Source: Pseudomonadales bacterium
GTDB lineage: Bacteria > Pseudomonadota > Gammaproteobacteria > Pseudomonadales > Pseudohongiellaceae
NCBI GenBank assembly: GCA_022827425.1
Contig: JAJDSZ010000105.1
Location: forward strand, 1-40,979
Direction: 5' to 3'
DNA length: 40,979 bases
Below are positions 22,511-30,073 of this stretch, in pieces (the first letter of the stretch is position 1; each line of letters begins with the position of its first letter). Position numbers and translations under genes: made by a program. The notes beneath the pieces were generated by a model. The model made no database searches, had not been told where the DNA came from, and saw only the letters and a list, made by a program, of their open reading frames with translations.

Positions 22511-23769
22511 AGGATCAGACGGCGGGATTGCTTGCGAATGTGCCGCGACAGGTTGTCGATGGGCTGTTCGCGGGTCTGCGCGCAGCCTTGGGAACAGGTG
22601 GAAGCGAAGCGAATGTGGCGGCGCTTGAGCGCGTCGGTGACTGGAACACGTTCGCGCGTCTTGCAAAGCGGCACCGGGTGGTCTCCCTGGCGTTGCGGGG
22701 CCTGCGCCGCGCAGGGGCGGCGCGTCCCGCCGCGGAGGCCATTCTGGGTCCTATGCGGACGTCAGCGAACGCCCGGGGGCTGTCCCAGCTCGCGGGGCTG
22801 CGCCTGGCGGTGGATTGTCTCGACAAACAAGGCATCCCATCGTTGGTGCTGAAGGGCCTGCCTCTTGGCGTGCGCCTGTTCGGAACGCCACTTGAAAGGG
22901 AATGCTACGACATCGACCTGCTGGTTCCGCCGTCCCGCGCTGGCGCGGCCGCGCAGGCCCTCCGCGCTTCCGGGTGGGCAAGATCCTCGCCCTCGTTTGA
23001 ACCCACGCCGGCGCGTGACCGCTTCTTCGAGAAGTACGTCTGCAACAGGGTCTTGTCGGGTCCGGGCGGAACGCTTGAACTGCACCACCGCCTGACAAAC
23101 AATCCGTTCGCGCTGCCCGCCGACTTTGCCGAACTCGCTGCCAACGCGGAGACGGTAACAGTGGGCGATTCGACTTTTCAGGTTTTGGGCGACAGGGAAT
23201 TGCTGCTGTACCTTTGCGTCCACGGCGAGATGCACCGGTGGAGCCGTCTCAAATGGCTTTGCGACATCGCCGCGATGATTGACTCCGTGGGGGAGGAAGG
23301 ACTGGTCGAAACGCTGGAACATTGCCAACGTCACGGCATGGCTGTGGAACCCGTGTTCGGAACCGCGTTGCGGCTGTGTCGAGAGTCCCTGCAGGTGCAG
23401 TTGCCTCCAGCCGCCGCATCATTGGCGTCTGGCCCGCGGACCGGGCGCAGGGCCCGCAAAACGCGGCGCCTCTGGACCCAGCCGAGGGGAGGAAGGGGTC
23501 TGCAAGGGGCCGCCCGGAGGATCGATCAGGTGGCAACCGCCCTGTCGATCAACCCTTGCTGGCGCAGCGCGGTCAGGGAGTTGGCGAGAATGATCGCCCC
23601 TCCCTATGACCTGGGCAGGGTGAATCTGCCAGACCGGCTGTTCTTCCTGTACTGGCCGTTGCGCCCGGTTCTGTTGCTTGCAAGCTCCCTGGAACGCGGC
23701 AAGGCACGACCTGCGACTGCAAAAGGATCGGGAAGAAACCCCGATCAAAGACGGCATTTCGGTGAATGA
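22507..23769 (+). CDS. Nucleotidyltransferase of the PF14907 type
   Basis: 420 residues from a TTG that overlaps the B2 stop. The core reads S-L-V-L-K-G-L-P-L-G-V-R-L-F-G, then R-E-C-Y-D-I-D-L-L-V-P: Lys-Gly plus the D-x-D metal pair of the nucleotidyltransferase fold. Next come T-L-E-L-H-H-R-L, and L-Y-L-C-V-H-G-E-M-H-R-W-S-R-L-K-W-L-C-D-I, the conserved helix of this family. Such proteins accompany lasso clusters (paeninodin, pseudomycoidin types), where kinase and nucleotidyltransferase partners modify the C-terminus of the peptide. They also occur in exopolysaccharide loci. The Ser end of the predicted core would suit such a modification. About 100 C-terminal residues are Arg-rich and less conserved. 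Confidence 0.82.
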   Translation: MKDQTAGLLANVPRQVVDGLFAGLRAALGTGGSEANVAALERVGDWNTFARLAKRHRVVSLALRGLRRAGAARPAAEAILGPMRTSANARGLSQLAGLRLAVDCLDKQGIPSLVLKGLPLGVRLFGTPLERECYDIDLLVPPSRAGAAAQALRASGWARSSPSFEPTPARDRFFEKYVCNRVLSGPGGTLELHHRLTNNPFALPADFAELAANAETVTVGDSTFQVLGDRELLLYLCVHGEMHRWSRLKWLCDIAAMIDSVGEEGLVETLEHCQRHGMAVEPVFGTALRLCRESLQVQLPPAAASLASGPRTGRRARKTRRLWTQPRGGRGLQGAARRIDQVATALSINPCWRSAVRELARMIAPPYDLGRVNLPDRLFFLYWPLRPVLLLASSLERGKARPATAKGSGRNPDQRRHFGE

Positions 23770-24005
23770 ACGGTTGGCTGGCAGACCGGACATCAGATAG
23801 TCCGCCAATACCCGCCTCCACCCAACAACAGAGGCTCGAAATCCGGTCAAAACACTTCCGCCCCTCACGCAACAGTCCCGGCGCGCCGCGCATCTGCACC
23901 TTGGTCATGATGTCCTCTTCAAAATGGATCTCTTACGGCTGTTTGTTCGGATCCAGCGCGGAAAAGAGGTGTTTATGGACGAGAACTATTTAGTGCTAAC
24001 ATGCC

Positions 24006-24467
24006 CTAATTTACAAATCTTCGGCAAGAATTCTTAGTGAGCAACTTTGATTGTCTCTGGTCCTTATAAATTTTACCTCTGGGACTGTCAATTACCCTTT
24101 TGTTTCGGAAATCATCTTGTAGGTTATGGTCATTTGTGTACAAAACTCGTGCACCAGTGTATCGAGCTAACGCAAGAATATGTGGGTCGTCCGATTTCAA
24201 AAATTCACTACTTTCCAGAAGTCTCTGATCATCTGAGAAATTAGAATAATCAATGACATTTGCCAGCCCCGCTTGGACAAAACTTTGCAAAATTTTTCTT
24301 TGATGATAGGAAAGTTCATTTGAAAACTTACCACCGGTTGAATACACGACACGACCCCCTCTATTTTCAAGCCAATTTCTGATTGGCACAACAACTTCGT
24401 TTTGGGGTTCTGCCAAGAAAGTTGCCATTACATTAGCATCCACTATGATACACATCTTCTTTTTCAC
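24006..24467 (-). CDS. PIN-domain nuclease paired with an AAA ATPase
   Basis: 153 residues. C-I-I-V-D-A-N-V-M gives the first PIN aspartate (D10). L-K-S-D-D-P-H-I-L-A-L-A-R-Y-T-G-A-R gives D93/D94, and V-L-Y-T-N-D-H-N-L gives D113. Together these are the acidic metal-binding cluster of PIN ribonucleases. It would cleave RNA. Its GTG start overlaps the ATPase stop in a GTGA, and an ATG twelve bases on is an alternative. Both genes are AT-rich against their surroundings. No VapB-type antitoxin is present, and the large ATPase takes the partner position. This suggests a nuclease effector released or gated by the ATPase, as in defence modules. Confidence 0.8.
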   Translation of the reverse strand: MKKKMCIIVDANVMATFLAEPQNEVVVPIRNWLENRGGRVVYSTGGKFSNELSYHQRKILQSFVQAGLANVIDYSNFSDDQRLLESSEFLKSDDPHILALARYTGARVLYTNDHNLQDDFRNKRVIDSPRGKIYKDQRQSKLLTKNSCRRFVN

Positions 24468-25843
24468 TCCCCAAATCCGAGCAATTGGTCAGTTTCCCTT
24501 AAGAAGAAAGATCGGTATCCCGGTGGCGCTCCATGAAGATTTCCATCTTCGTCAACAGAGATATTGTGAAGGTTGACAGAATTTTTTGTCGGCTCGAAAT
24601 AAATTATCGAAACATCTTCTGGCTTCAATTTTTTCTGGCGAACTGAAATTCGAACTCTGTCAATTACAAAATCACTGTGGGTTTCTATTACAAAACGATT
24701 CCTTTTTTTCTTGGCAAATTTGACAAAAAGGCTGGCCAATTCCGCCTGACCTCTGGGGTGCAAATGAACCTCCGGCTGTTGTAGAAGAAAAGTTCGTGGA
24801 GAACTTCCGATCGAAGCACCTGAACGTTTCTGCTCTTGGCTGGCAAGCAGCTTAACCAAAATAGGCAAGCTCTGACTGATACCGTAACCGACATCCATCA
24901 TATTGACATGAGGGCCTGATTGAACTTTTACCTGCAACTGAAACGGATCGCTGATTTGTTTGCCATGTCGTTTTACTTTAATATCTGAAAATAGCCCTGA
25001 TTCAGCACCAAACTCCACCAAGTCGTCATGCAGAGCTTGCCATCGTGAAGATTGTAAGTGATGCATCTTCATCATAAACATCGGAATATCATCACCTTCT
25101 GGACTATCATCTGGTCCGATAGGATCATATGTACGTCTTGGTTTAGCACGCAATGGCGCTATAGATACTAAATCTGATCGAAATGGATGCCAAAAATCGA
25201 ACATACCCAAATTCCTTTTACGACTTTTTTCATCAGGCATATTCAACAAGCTTTTCAAATATTCCACTACCCTGTCAGCTTCAGAAAAACTCTTCTTTTC
25301 GAAAAGTATTGATTCCAATAACCAATCCAATTGAAATTGGGAAATTTCGAATGGAAATTTCATCTCAACGTTCTTGCCAGGGATGGAAAGATTGGTCAAT
25401 CCAGATTCGGATTGGCTAATCTTTACAAAATCATGTTGTTGAAACTTGTACATTACTGAAGATGGAACTGGTTGCGAGCCTCGCTCTCCGAAATTTATAA
25501 TAAATTCGGTGGGGATGTTTTTACTTTTTCCATTTCTTTCAATTTTTATGCCCAATTCGAATTCATCAATACGTCCGCTTGGGCCGCGCCTTGTTCGAAC
25601 AATATCCCTGAATGATCCCATTGAGAAAGGATCTTGGTTAAAGTTAGGAGAAGAACTATAACTATGTCTGCGGTACCGAGAAAGCATTTGATGTACAACA
25701 TCTAAACATCCCAGAAAAGTACTTTTTCCTGTGCTGTTTTCTCCGATAAGCAAGGTTATCGGGCGCAATTTCCCACGTTGTTCGCCTTGAAAACAACGCA
25801 CATCTTTCAATATCAATTCTTCTGGCTGATCCATATTACTCAT
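24464..25843 (-). CDS. OLD/RecF-like AAA ATPase (DUF3696-like end)
   Basis: 459 residues. Walker A is G-E-N-S-T-G-K-S-T (34-42). The distal part has F-L-L-Q-Q-P-E-V-H-L-H-P-R-G-Q-A-E-L-A, the Walker B/D-loop block of AAA_15/AAA_21 ATPases, in which Gln replaces the usual Asp before P-E, then F-V-I-E-T-H-S-D-F (switch His). The C-terminus (NISVDEDGNLHGAPPGY) resembles DUF3696. Such ATPases sense DNA or phage signals and control an effector. The downstream PIN nuclease overlaps by four bases. I prefer the ATG at 25843; a TTG at 25864 extends it. A sample of 60 bases near 24541 is about 38% GC, well below flanking DNA, which points to horizontal transfer. Confidence 0.82.
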   Translation of the reverse strand: MSNMDQPEELILKDVRCFQGEQRGKLRPITLLIGENSTGKSTFLGCLDVVHQMLSRYRRHSYSSSPNFNQDPFSMGSFRDIVRTRRGPSGRIDEFELGIKIERNGKSKNIPTEFIINFGERGSQPVPSSVMYKFQQHDFVKISQSESGLTNLSIPGKNVEMKFPFEISQFQLDWLLESILFEKKSFSEADRVVEYLKSLLNMPDEKSRKRNLGMFDFWHPFRSDLVSIAPLRAKPRRTYDPIGPDDSPEGDDIPMFMMKMHHLQSSRWQALHDDLVEFGAESGLFSDIKVKRHGKQISDPFQLQVKVQSGPHVNMMDVGYGISQSLPILVKLLASQEQKRSGASIGSSPRTFLLQQPEVHLHPRGQAELASLFVKFAKKKRNRFVIETHSDFVIDRVRISVRQKKLKPEDVSIIYFEPTKNSVNLHNISVDEDGNLHGAPPGYRSFFLRETDQLLGFGE

Positions 25844-25864
25844 CCAAATCGGTGCAATACCCAA

Positions 25865-26290
25865 ACTGCCCAGTTGTTGCCAGCATACGATTCCCTGGTC
25901 AGAATAATCTAGAATATCCTTTTGCTTGAAGGAAACCGGTCAGCCTATGGTACCATTGGCAGGTTGTCGATGCTCGCCCGGACAACCGGGCCGAATTCGC
26001 CGAAGCCGTTGGCCTCGACCACCCGGGAAAACCAATATCCGGGATTCGGACCTGATCCTCGGGGCTTGCGGACGCTGATGCGAGGAATGCCCCCGCGTCT
26101 GCTCGGCGATTTTTCTTTCCCCGTCTGGGACTCCAGGAAGCAGTTGCTGTTCTGCGCGCGACGCGGTTGGCGCCCAACCGTTTTTTACTCGCTGTCTCCC
26201 GGCGGACGACTCGCATGTCGCCGCATTTCCTTCGGGCGCTTCCAGGATGACCACAGGACAGTCAAGATTGAAATGGGGCACAATGCATCC
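25865..26290. other. Spacer between the ATPase and the phosphatase gene
   Basis: About 425 bases returning to high GC. No gene I can support. A minus-strand frame at 25945-26184 (NPGYWFSRVVEANGFGEFGP) looks a little like the end of a fibronectin type III domain but has no start. It may be debris left at the insertion edge of the AT-rich module. Confidence 0.4.
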
Positions 26291-27028
26291 ATGTCCAATT
26301 CAGCTTCAGGGCCAGCCTCGGTTCCGTCTGGCGCGCTCGTATACGCCATTGGCGATATTCATGGCAGGGTCGAACCGCTTGCCGGGATGCTGGAGAAAGT
26401 CCGTCTTGACGCGTCGCGCGAAAGCGCGGACCGTCGCGTTCTGGTTTTCCTGGGCGACTATGTGGACCGCGGCCCGCAATCGCGCCAGGTGGTCGATTTG
26501 CTGCTTGAAGACCCGGCGCCGGAGTTCGAAAAGGTTTATCTCAAGGGCAACCACGAAGCGTGGCTGCTCGCCTTTCTCGAAGACGCCTCGGTGGGGGGGC
26601 AATGGCTGGCGGGCGGCGGACACGCCACGCTGCTCAGTTACGGGGTTGCGCAGCCAACACGTGCTCCGACCGTCAGGAGCCTGGAGTCCAGGCGCGAGGC
26701 CCTCGCCGCCGCCATGCCTGAAAAGCACAAGAAGTTCTTCGCCGGGCTTGTGAACAAACATGTCGAAGGAGGATACGCTTTCGCCCACGCGGGAATCCGG
26801 CCAGGGGTGGCATGGGCGGATCAGAGCGAGGAAGACCTGCTCTGGGGAAGCGGAGATTTCATTGAAGACGAACGCGACCACGGCAAGGTCATCGTCCATG
26901 GTCATTGGTACGCGCGCGAACCCGTTGTTCGCCGCAACCGCATCGGCATCGACACCGGCGCTTTCGCCACGGGCCGCCTGACCTGTCTCGTGCTATCCGG
27001 CGTGACGCGGAGATTCCTGACCACATGA
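26291..27028 (+). CDS. PPP-family metallophosphatase (Ser/Thr phosphatase type)
   Basis: 245 residues with the complete PPP signature: Y-A-I-G-D-I-H-G-R, F-L-G-D-Y-V-D-R-G-P, L-K-G-N-H-E, F-A-H-A-G-I, and V-H-G-H. These bind two metals and hydrolyse phosphoserine, phosphothreonine or related phosphoesters in the cytosol. Bacterial members include PrpA/PrpB and ApaH relatives. The ATG at 26291 gives a normal N-terminus; one at 26273 is possible. Its stop overlaps the next gene in an ATGA, tying it to the polysaccharide operon. It could counter a kinase or remove phosphate from a polysaccharide precursor or a modified peptide. Confidence 0.88.
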   Translation: MSNSASGPASVPSGALVYAIGDIHGRVEPLAGMLEKVRLDASRESADRRVLVFLGDYVDRGPQSRQVVDLLLEDPAPEFEKVYLKGNHEAWLLAFLEDASVGGQWLAGGGHATLLSYGVAQPTRAPTVRSLESRREALAAAMPEKHKKFFAGLVNKHVEGGYAFAHAGIRPGVAWADQSEEDLLWGSGDFIEDERDHGKVIVHGHWYAREPVVRRNRIGIDTGAFATGRLTCLVLSGVTRRFLTT

Positions 27029-28521
27029 AAGATTCGGTTGCAGGAGCGGGAACTACCGATAGCGCCGCCGTGGCGCGCCAGTATTCCGAGCCGGTCTTTC
27101 TGGCGCTCGTCGTGCTGATTCTGGCAGTCCCCTTGCCGTTCGGGGCATATCCGGACTGGGCCTGGGCGGGTATGGCCGCCGTGTCTGGCGTATTGTTGTT
27201 CTGCTGGGGATTCTCCGCATTGGGAGGGCGTGTTTCACCGGCGGCGCCACCCGGTTTCCTGCTGTTGTCGGCGGCGTTTCTGGGGCTGGCCATGCTCTGG
27301 GGACTCCTGCAAACTGCGGAATTCATGCCTGAAAGCTGGCATCACCCCATCTGGCGGGAGGCCGCCTTGGCGCTGGATGCAGCACCGGGTGGCGCGATTT
27401 CGCTGGACCCGGTGGCGGGCGGGGACAGCGTTTTGCGTGTGGCGGCGTATGCGGGCATATTCTGGCTGGCATTCCAGTATGGCAGGAATTCCCACCGCGC
27501 CAGCTGCGCCCTGCGCACAATTGCCGCAGGGTGCGCATGTTATGCGCTTTACGGCCTTGGCGTTGTGTTTTCGGGCGCCGACAGCATCCTGTGGTTCCAA
27601 AAGACGGATTACACGGAAGCGGTGACCGCGACGTTCGTGAACCCGAATTCTTTCGGGACGTATTGCGGGATTGGTCTCTTGTGCGCGACGGCGGTGCTTG
27701 CGCGCCGGTTCTCCAGGAGACTGGCCGGCCGGACAGGTTTCAGGGAGCGCCTGCGTTTCTGGATTGTGGAATTCATGCCTCGAAGCGCACTGCTGCTGTC
27801 GGCCTGGCTGGTGCTGGCCGGCGCGCTACTGCTCAGTCTTTCGCGGGGCGCGACCGCGGCAACCGCGCTGTCGCTGTTGGCGCTTCTTGCGGTGCTGGCC
27901 GTGAGACACGGGTTCTCCTTCGGCAGATTGCTGTCGTGGCTGGCCGGCGCCACATTGACAGGAATAGTGCTGCTGCTATTGGCCGGGGAACCCCTGGAGC
28001 GGCGGCTGTGGGATACCGGTCCCGACTTTGCCAAGCGTTCGGAGATCTATTCACAGACACTTTTGGCCATACGGGAACAACCCTTGCTTGGAACCGGTCT
28101 CGGCACGTTTGGCGCCGTGTACCGCAGCCACCGCACCGAGGAAATTCGCCCGGGTGTGCTCATGGCGCACAATGATTATCTTGAACTGGCGCTGGAACTG
28201 GGCATTCCGGCCGCGACGCTTTTCGTGACAGCGATCCTGGTACTGGCTGGAGGTTGTGTGCGGGGGGTGTGGATTCGGAGAAGGGACTTCGAGTTTCCCG
28301 CAGTTGGCGCGGCGGTTTGCGTCTTGGTGGGCGCCCATTCGGCGGTCGATTTCAGCTTGCAGATTCCGGCGGTGGCCGCTACTTTCTCATTCGTTCTGGG
28401 TATCGCGGTGGCGCAGGCGGTACCGACAGGGGGGGGGGGGGGTCAATTGCGACATAGATCAGGAAAAAGCCGAAGGGCCCCTCGGCAACATGCCGGTGCC
28501 GCGGGATGCGGGCCAGAGTGA
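27025..28521 (+). CDS. O-antigen ligase/Wzy-like polymerase with poly-G tract near its end
   Basis: 498 residues with about ten to twelve hydrophobic spans. Family marks are F-V-N-P-N-S-F-G-T-Y, L-S-L-S-R-G-A-T-A-A, and the large periplasmic loop with L-G-T-G-L-G-T-F and A-H-N-D-Y-L-E-L-A-L-E-L-G-I-P. These are typical of WaaL/Wzy-like proteins that polymerise or ligate undecaprenyl-linked sugars on the periplasmic side. Near the C-terminus a run of 14 G (28429-28442) codes for poly-Gly after A-V-P-T. Loss of one G changes the last residues to VNCDIDQEKAEG and a later stop; other lengths end early. It begins in the ATGA after the phosphatase. A second Wzy-like gene lies at 32.5 kb, so the two may play different roles. 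Confidence 0.83.
   Translation: MKDSVAGAGTTDSAAVARQYSEPVFLALVVLILAVPLPFGAYPDWAWAGMAAVSGVLLFCWGFSALGGRVSPAAPPGFLLLSAAFLGLAMLWGLLQTAEFMPESWHHPIWREAALALDAAPGGAISLDPVAGGDSVLRVAAYAGIFWLAFQYGRNSHRASCALRTIAAGCACYALYGLGVVFSGADSILWFQKTDYTEAVTATFVNPNSFGTYCGIGLLCATAVLARRFSRRLAGRTGFRERLRFWIVEFMPRSALLLSAWLVLAGALLLSLSRGATAATALSLLALLAVLAVRHGFSFGRLLSWLAGATLTGIVLLLLAGEPLERRLWDTGPDFAKRSEIYSQTLLAIREQPLLGTGLGTFGAVYRSHRTEEIRPGVLMAHNDYLELALELGIPAATLFVTAILVLAGGCVRGVWIRRRDFEFPAVGAAVCVLVGAHSAVDFSLQIPAVAATFSFVLGIAVAQAVPTGGGGGQLRHRSGKSRRAPRQHAGAAGCGPE
28429..28442 (+). repeat. Poly-G tract (14 G) in a polymerase gene
   Basis: Fourteen consecutive G in the last part of the 27025-28521 gene. Each length changes the C-terminal end: 14 G gives 26 more codons after the tract, 13 G about 30 different ones, 12 G only a few. 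Slippage here could vary the protein's tail. It may also be a sequencing artefact. Confidence 0.85.
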
Positions 28522-28652
28522 GGTCTCCTAGTGCATTCAGCCGGACGCGAGAAATCGAAACCACCGATTTCCACACATAACCCCGAGAACGGGGCTGACC
28601 TGGAGCGCGTTGTGAAAACTGGATGCTTTCCGGGCAACTGCGAGCAACCAAA

Positions 28653-29375
28653 ATGACCGGGCGTATTTCCGAAGATTTCGTTGAGGCGGTACGGGCCGCG
28701 CCGGTGCTCTCCCATCCATTCCCGCACATGCGATTATCCCGTGTCTTCGGCGAGGGAGATTATCGAGAGATTCTGCGCCTCCTGCCGCCGACGGAACATT
28801 ACCTCGAATTGCGCCACAAGGACGCCAGACTGCCGGACGGAACATACGCGCGACTCAGGTTCCCGCTCATCGGTGAAAGGCTGAGAAAGCTGGACCGGGA
28901 ACGGCGCCGGTACTGGGAAGCCATGTCGGAAGCGCTGCGGGACCCTGACGTTGCGAAGGCTTTCGCGGCGAGGTTCGCGGAAATGGACTGTGAGTCTCCT
29001 CCCCAGACAGGATCAATTCTCAGGATTTCACTGGTGCGCGACCGTCCGGGCTACTGTATTCGTCCGCACCAGGACGTACCGAGCAAGCTACTCACCGCGC
29101 AGATATACCTGCCGCGAGACGAGAAGGGGGCGGACCTGGGAACGAGTTTCTACCGCCGGGAAGAGTCAGGTGCGCTGGAAGTGGATGTCCGCGTGCCCTT
29201 CCTGCCGAATTCCGGGTATGCGTTTCCGGTCACGAGCGATAGCTGGCACGGTGTCGATACCGTCCCACCCGGTGCAACGCCACGCGATTCGCTTATGCTG
29301 GTCTGGTATGTCGATGGCGCCTGGAAGAAGCTGGGTGCGGCTTCGCGAGCCGTTTTGCGTTGGCTCCGTTCATGA
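28653..29375 (+). CDS. 2OG-Fe(II) oxygenase-like protein in polysaccharide locus
   Basis: About 240 residues. I-R-P-H-Q-D-V-P-S-K gives the H-x-D pair, A-Q-I-Y-L-P is the following strand, and S-G-Y-A-F-P-V-T-S-D-S-W-H-G-V-D gives the distal His. Together these make the iron-binding facial triad of 2-oxoglutarate oxygenases. N-S-G-Y-A-F is also typical of the cupin-like fold. A substrate cannot be named. Such enzymes in polysaccharide loci may hydroxylate sugars or linked acyl groups. The ATG at 28653 is preferred, with 28623 an alternative. The stop overlaps the methyltransferase start in an ATGA, so both may act on the same substrate. Confidence 0.78.
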   Translation: MTGRISEDFVEAVRAAPVLSHPFPHMRLSRVFGEGDYREILRLLPPTEHYLELRHKDARLPDGTYARLRFPLIGERLRKLDRERRRYWEAMSEALRDPDVAKAFAARFAEMDCESPPQTGSILRISLVRDRPGYCIRPHQDVPSKLLTAQIYLPRDEKGADLGTSFYRREESGALEVDVRVPFLPNSGYAFPVTSDSWHGVDTVPPGATPRDSLMLVWYVDGAWKKLGAASRAVLRWLRS

Positions 29376-30049
29376 AAAACCCACTGATTGATGAAGGGCG
29401 GCTGGGCGTGTTGTCATTATTGGACCGCCCGACAGGCAATGTCGGAATCGAATTGGGTGTTGCCGCCGGGGATTTCAGCGCCAGACTGCTGGAAAGCGGT
29501 CGTTTTGACAGGCTCTACGGAGTGGACGCCTATGCCGACCACCACGAAGTGAACGAATACAAGCTTGCCTTGCGCCGGCTCGGCCCGTCCGCTGGGTACA
29601 CCCTGCTCCGCATGTTCTTTGACGAGGCCCTTGAGTTGTTCGAGGATAACAGCCTGGATTTTGTCTATATCGACGGCTACGCGCATACCGGCCAGGAAGG
29701 AGGGGAGACGATTTTCGCCTGGGCGTCGAAGGTGAAGCCGGGGGGCGTTGTATCAGGCCACGACTATGCCCCGGAGTTTCCCCTCAATATTGAAGCGGTT
29801 GACCGGTTCGTCGCGGAAAACGGTTTTGAACTATGTATTGTGGATATGGAAGGGGCCTACCCCTCCTGGGCCGCGCGGAAAACCACCGAAACCATAACTG
29901 GAGGTCCGACGCCAGAATTGCGGCGGGCAGCTCGCAATGCGCGTATTGTTGCCGGACTGCGCCGGGCCGTGGTCGCGCCCTTTAAGCGATTCATCGGGGG
30001 GCGTGAGAATTGCAAATGTGGCAAACACCCCGCGGGCGGTTTGTATTGA
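29372..30049 (+). CDS. Class I SAM-dependent methyltransferase
   Basis: 225 residues. G-I-E-L-G-V-A-A-G-D-F-S is the glycine-rich SAM motif and L-Y-G-V-D-A-Y binds the ribose with the Asp. V-Y-I-D-G-Y-A-H-T and G-G-V-V-S-G-H-D-Y are later motifs of the Methyltransf_24 type, common in polysaccharide and glycan loci. It would transfer a methyl group in the cytosol, probably to a sugar or a nucleotide sugar. The start in the ATGA after the oxygenase is strongly supported. The C-terminal 45 residues are basic. Confidence 0.83.
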   Translation: MKNPLIDEGRLGVLSLLDRPTGNVGIELGVAAGDFSARLLESGRFDRLYGVDAYADHHEVNEYKLALRRLGPSAGYTLLRMFFDEALELFEDNSLDFVYIDGYAHTGQEGGETIFAWASKVKPGGVVSGHDYAPEFPLNIEAVDRFVAENGFELCIVDMEGAYPSWAARKTTETITGGPTPELRRAARNARIVAGLRRAVVAPFKRFIGGRENCKCGKHPAGGLY

Positions 30050-30073
30050 TCGGTTTTTGAAGGAATGGGACGG

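Noticed and set aside
23770..24005. Short frame starting near 23928 (DENYLVLTCPNLQIFGKNS)
   Set aside because: No ribosome site, no recognisable family, in a convergent gap.
25945..26184. Minus-strand fragment resembling a fibronectin type III end
   Set aside because: No start codon and too short to be sure; kept only as a remark.
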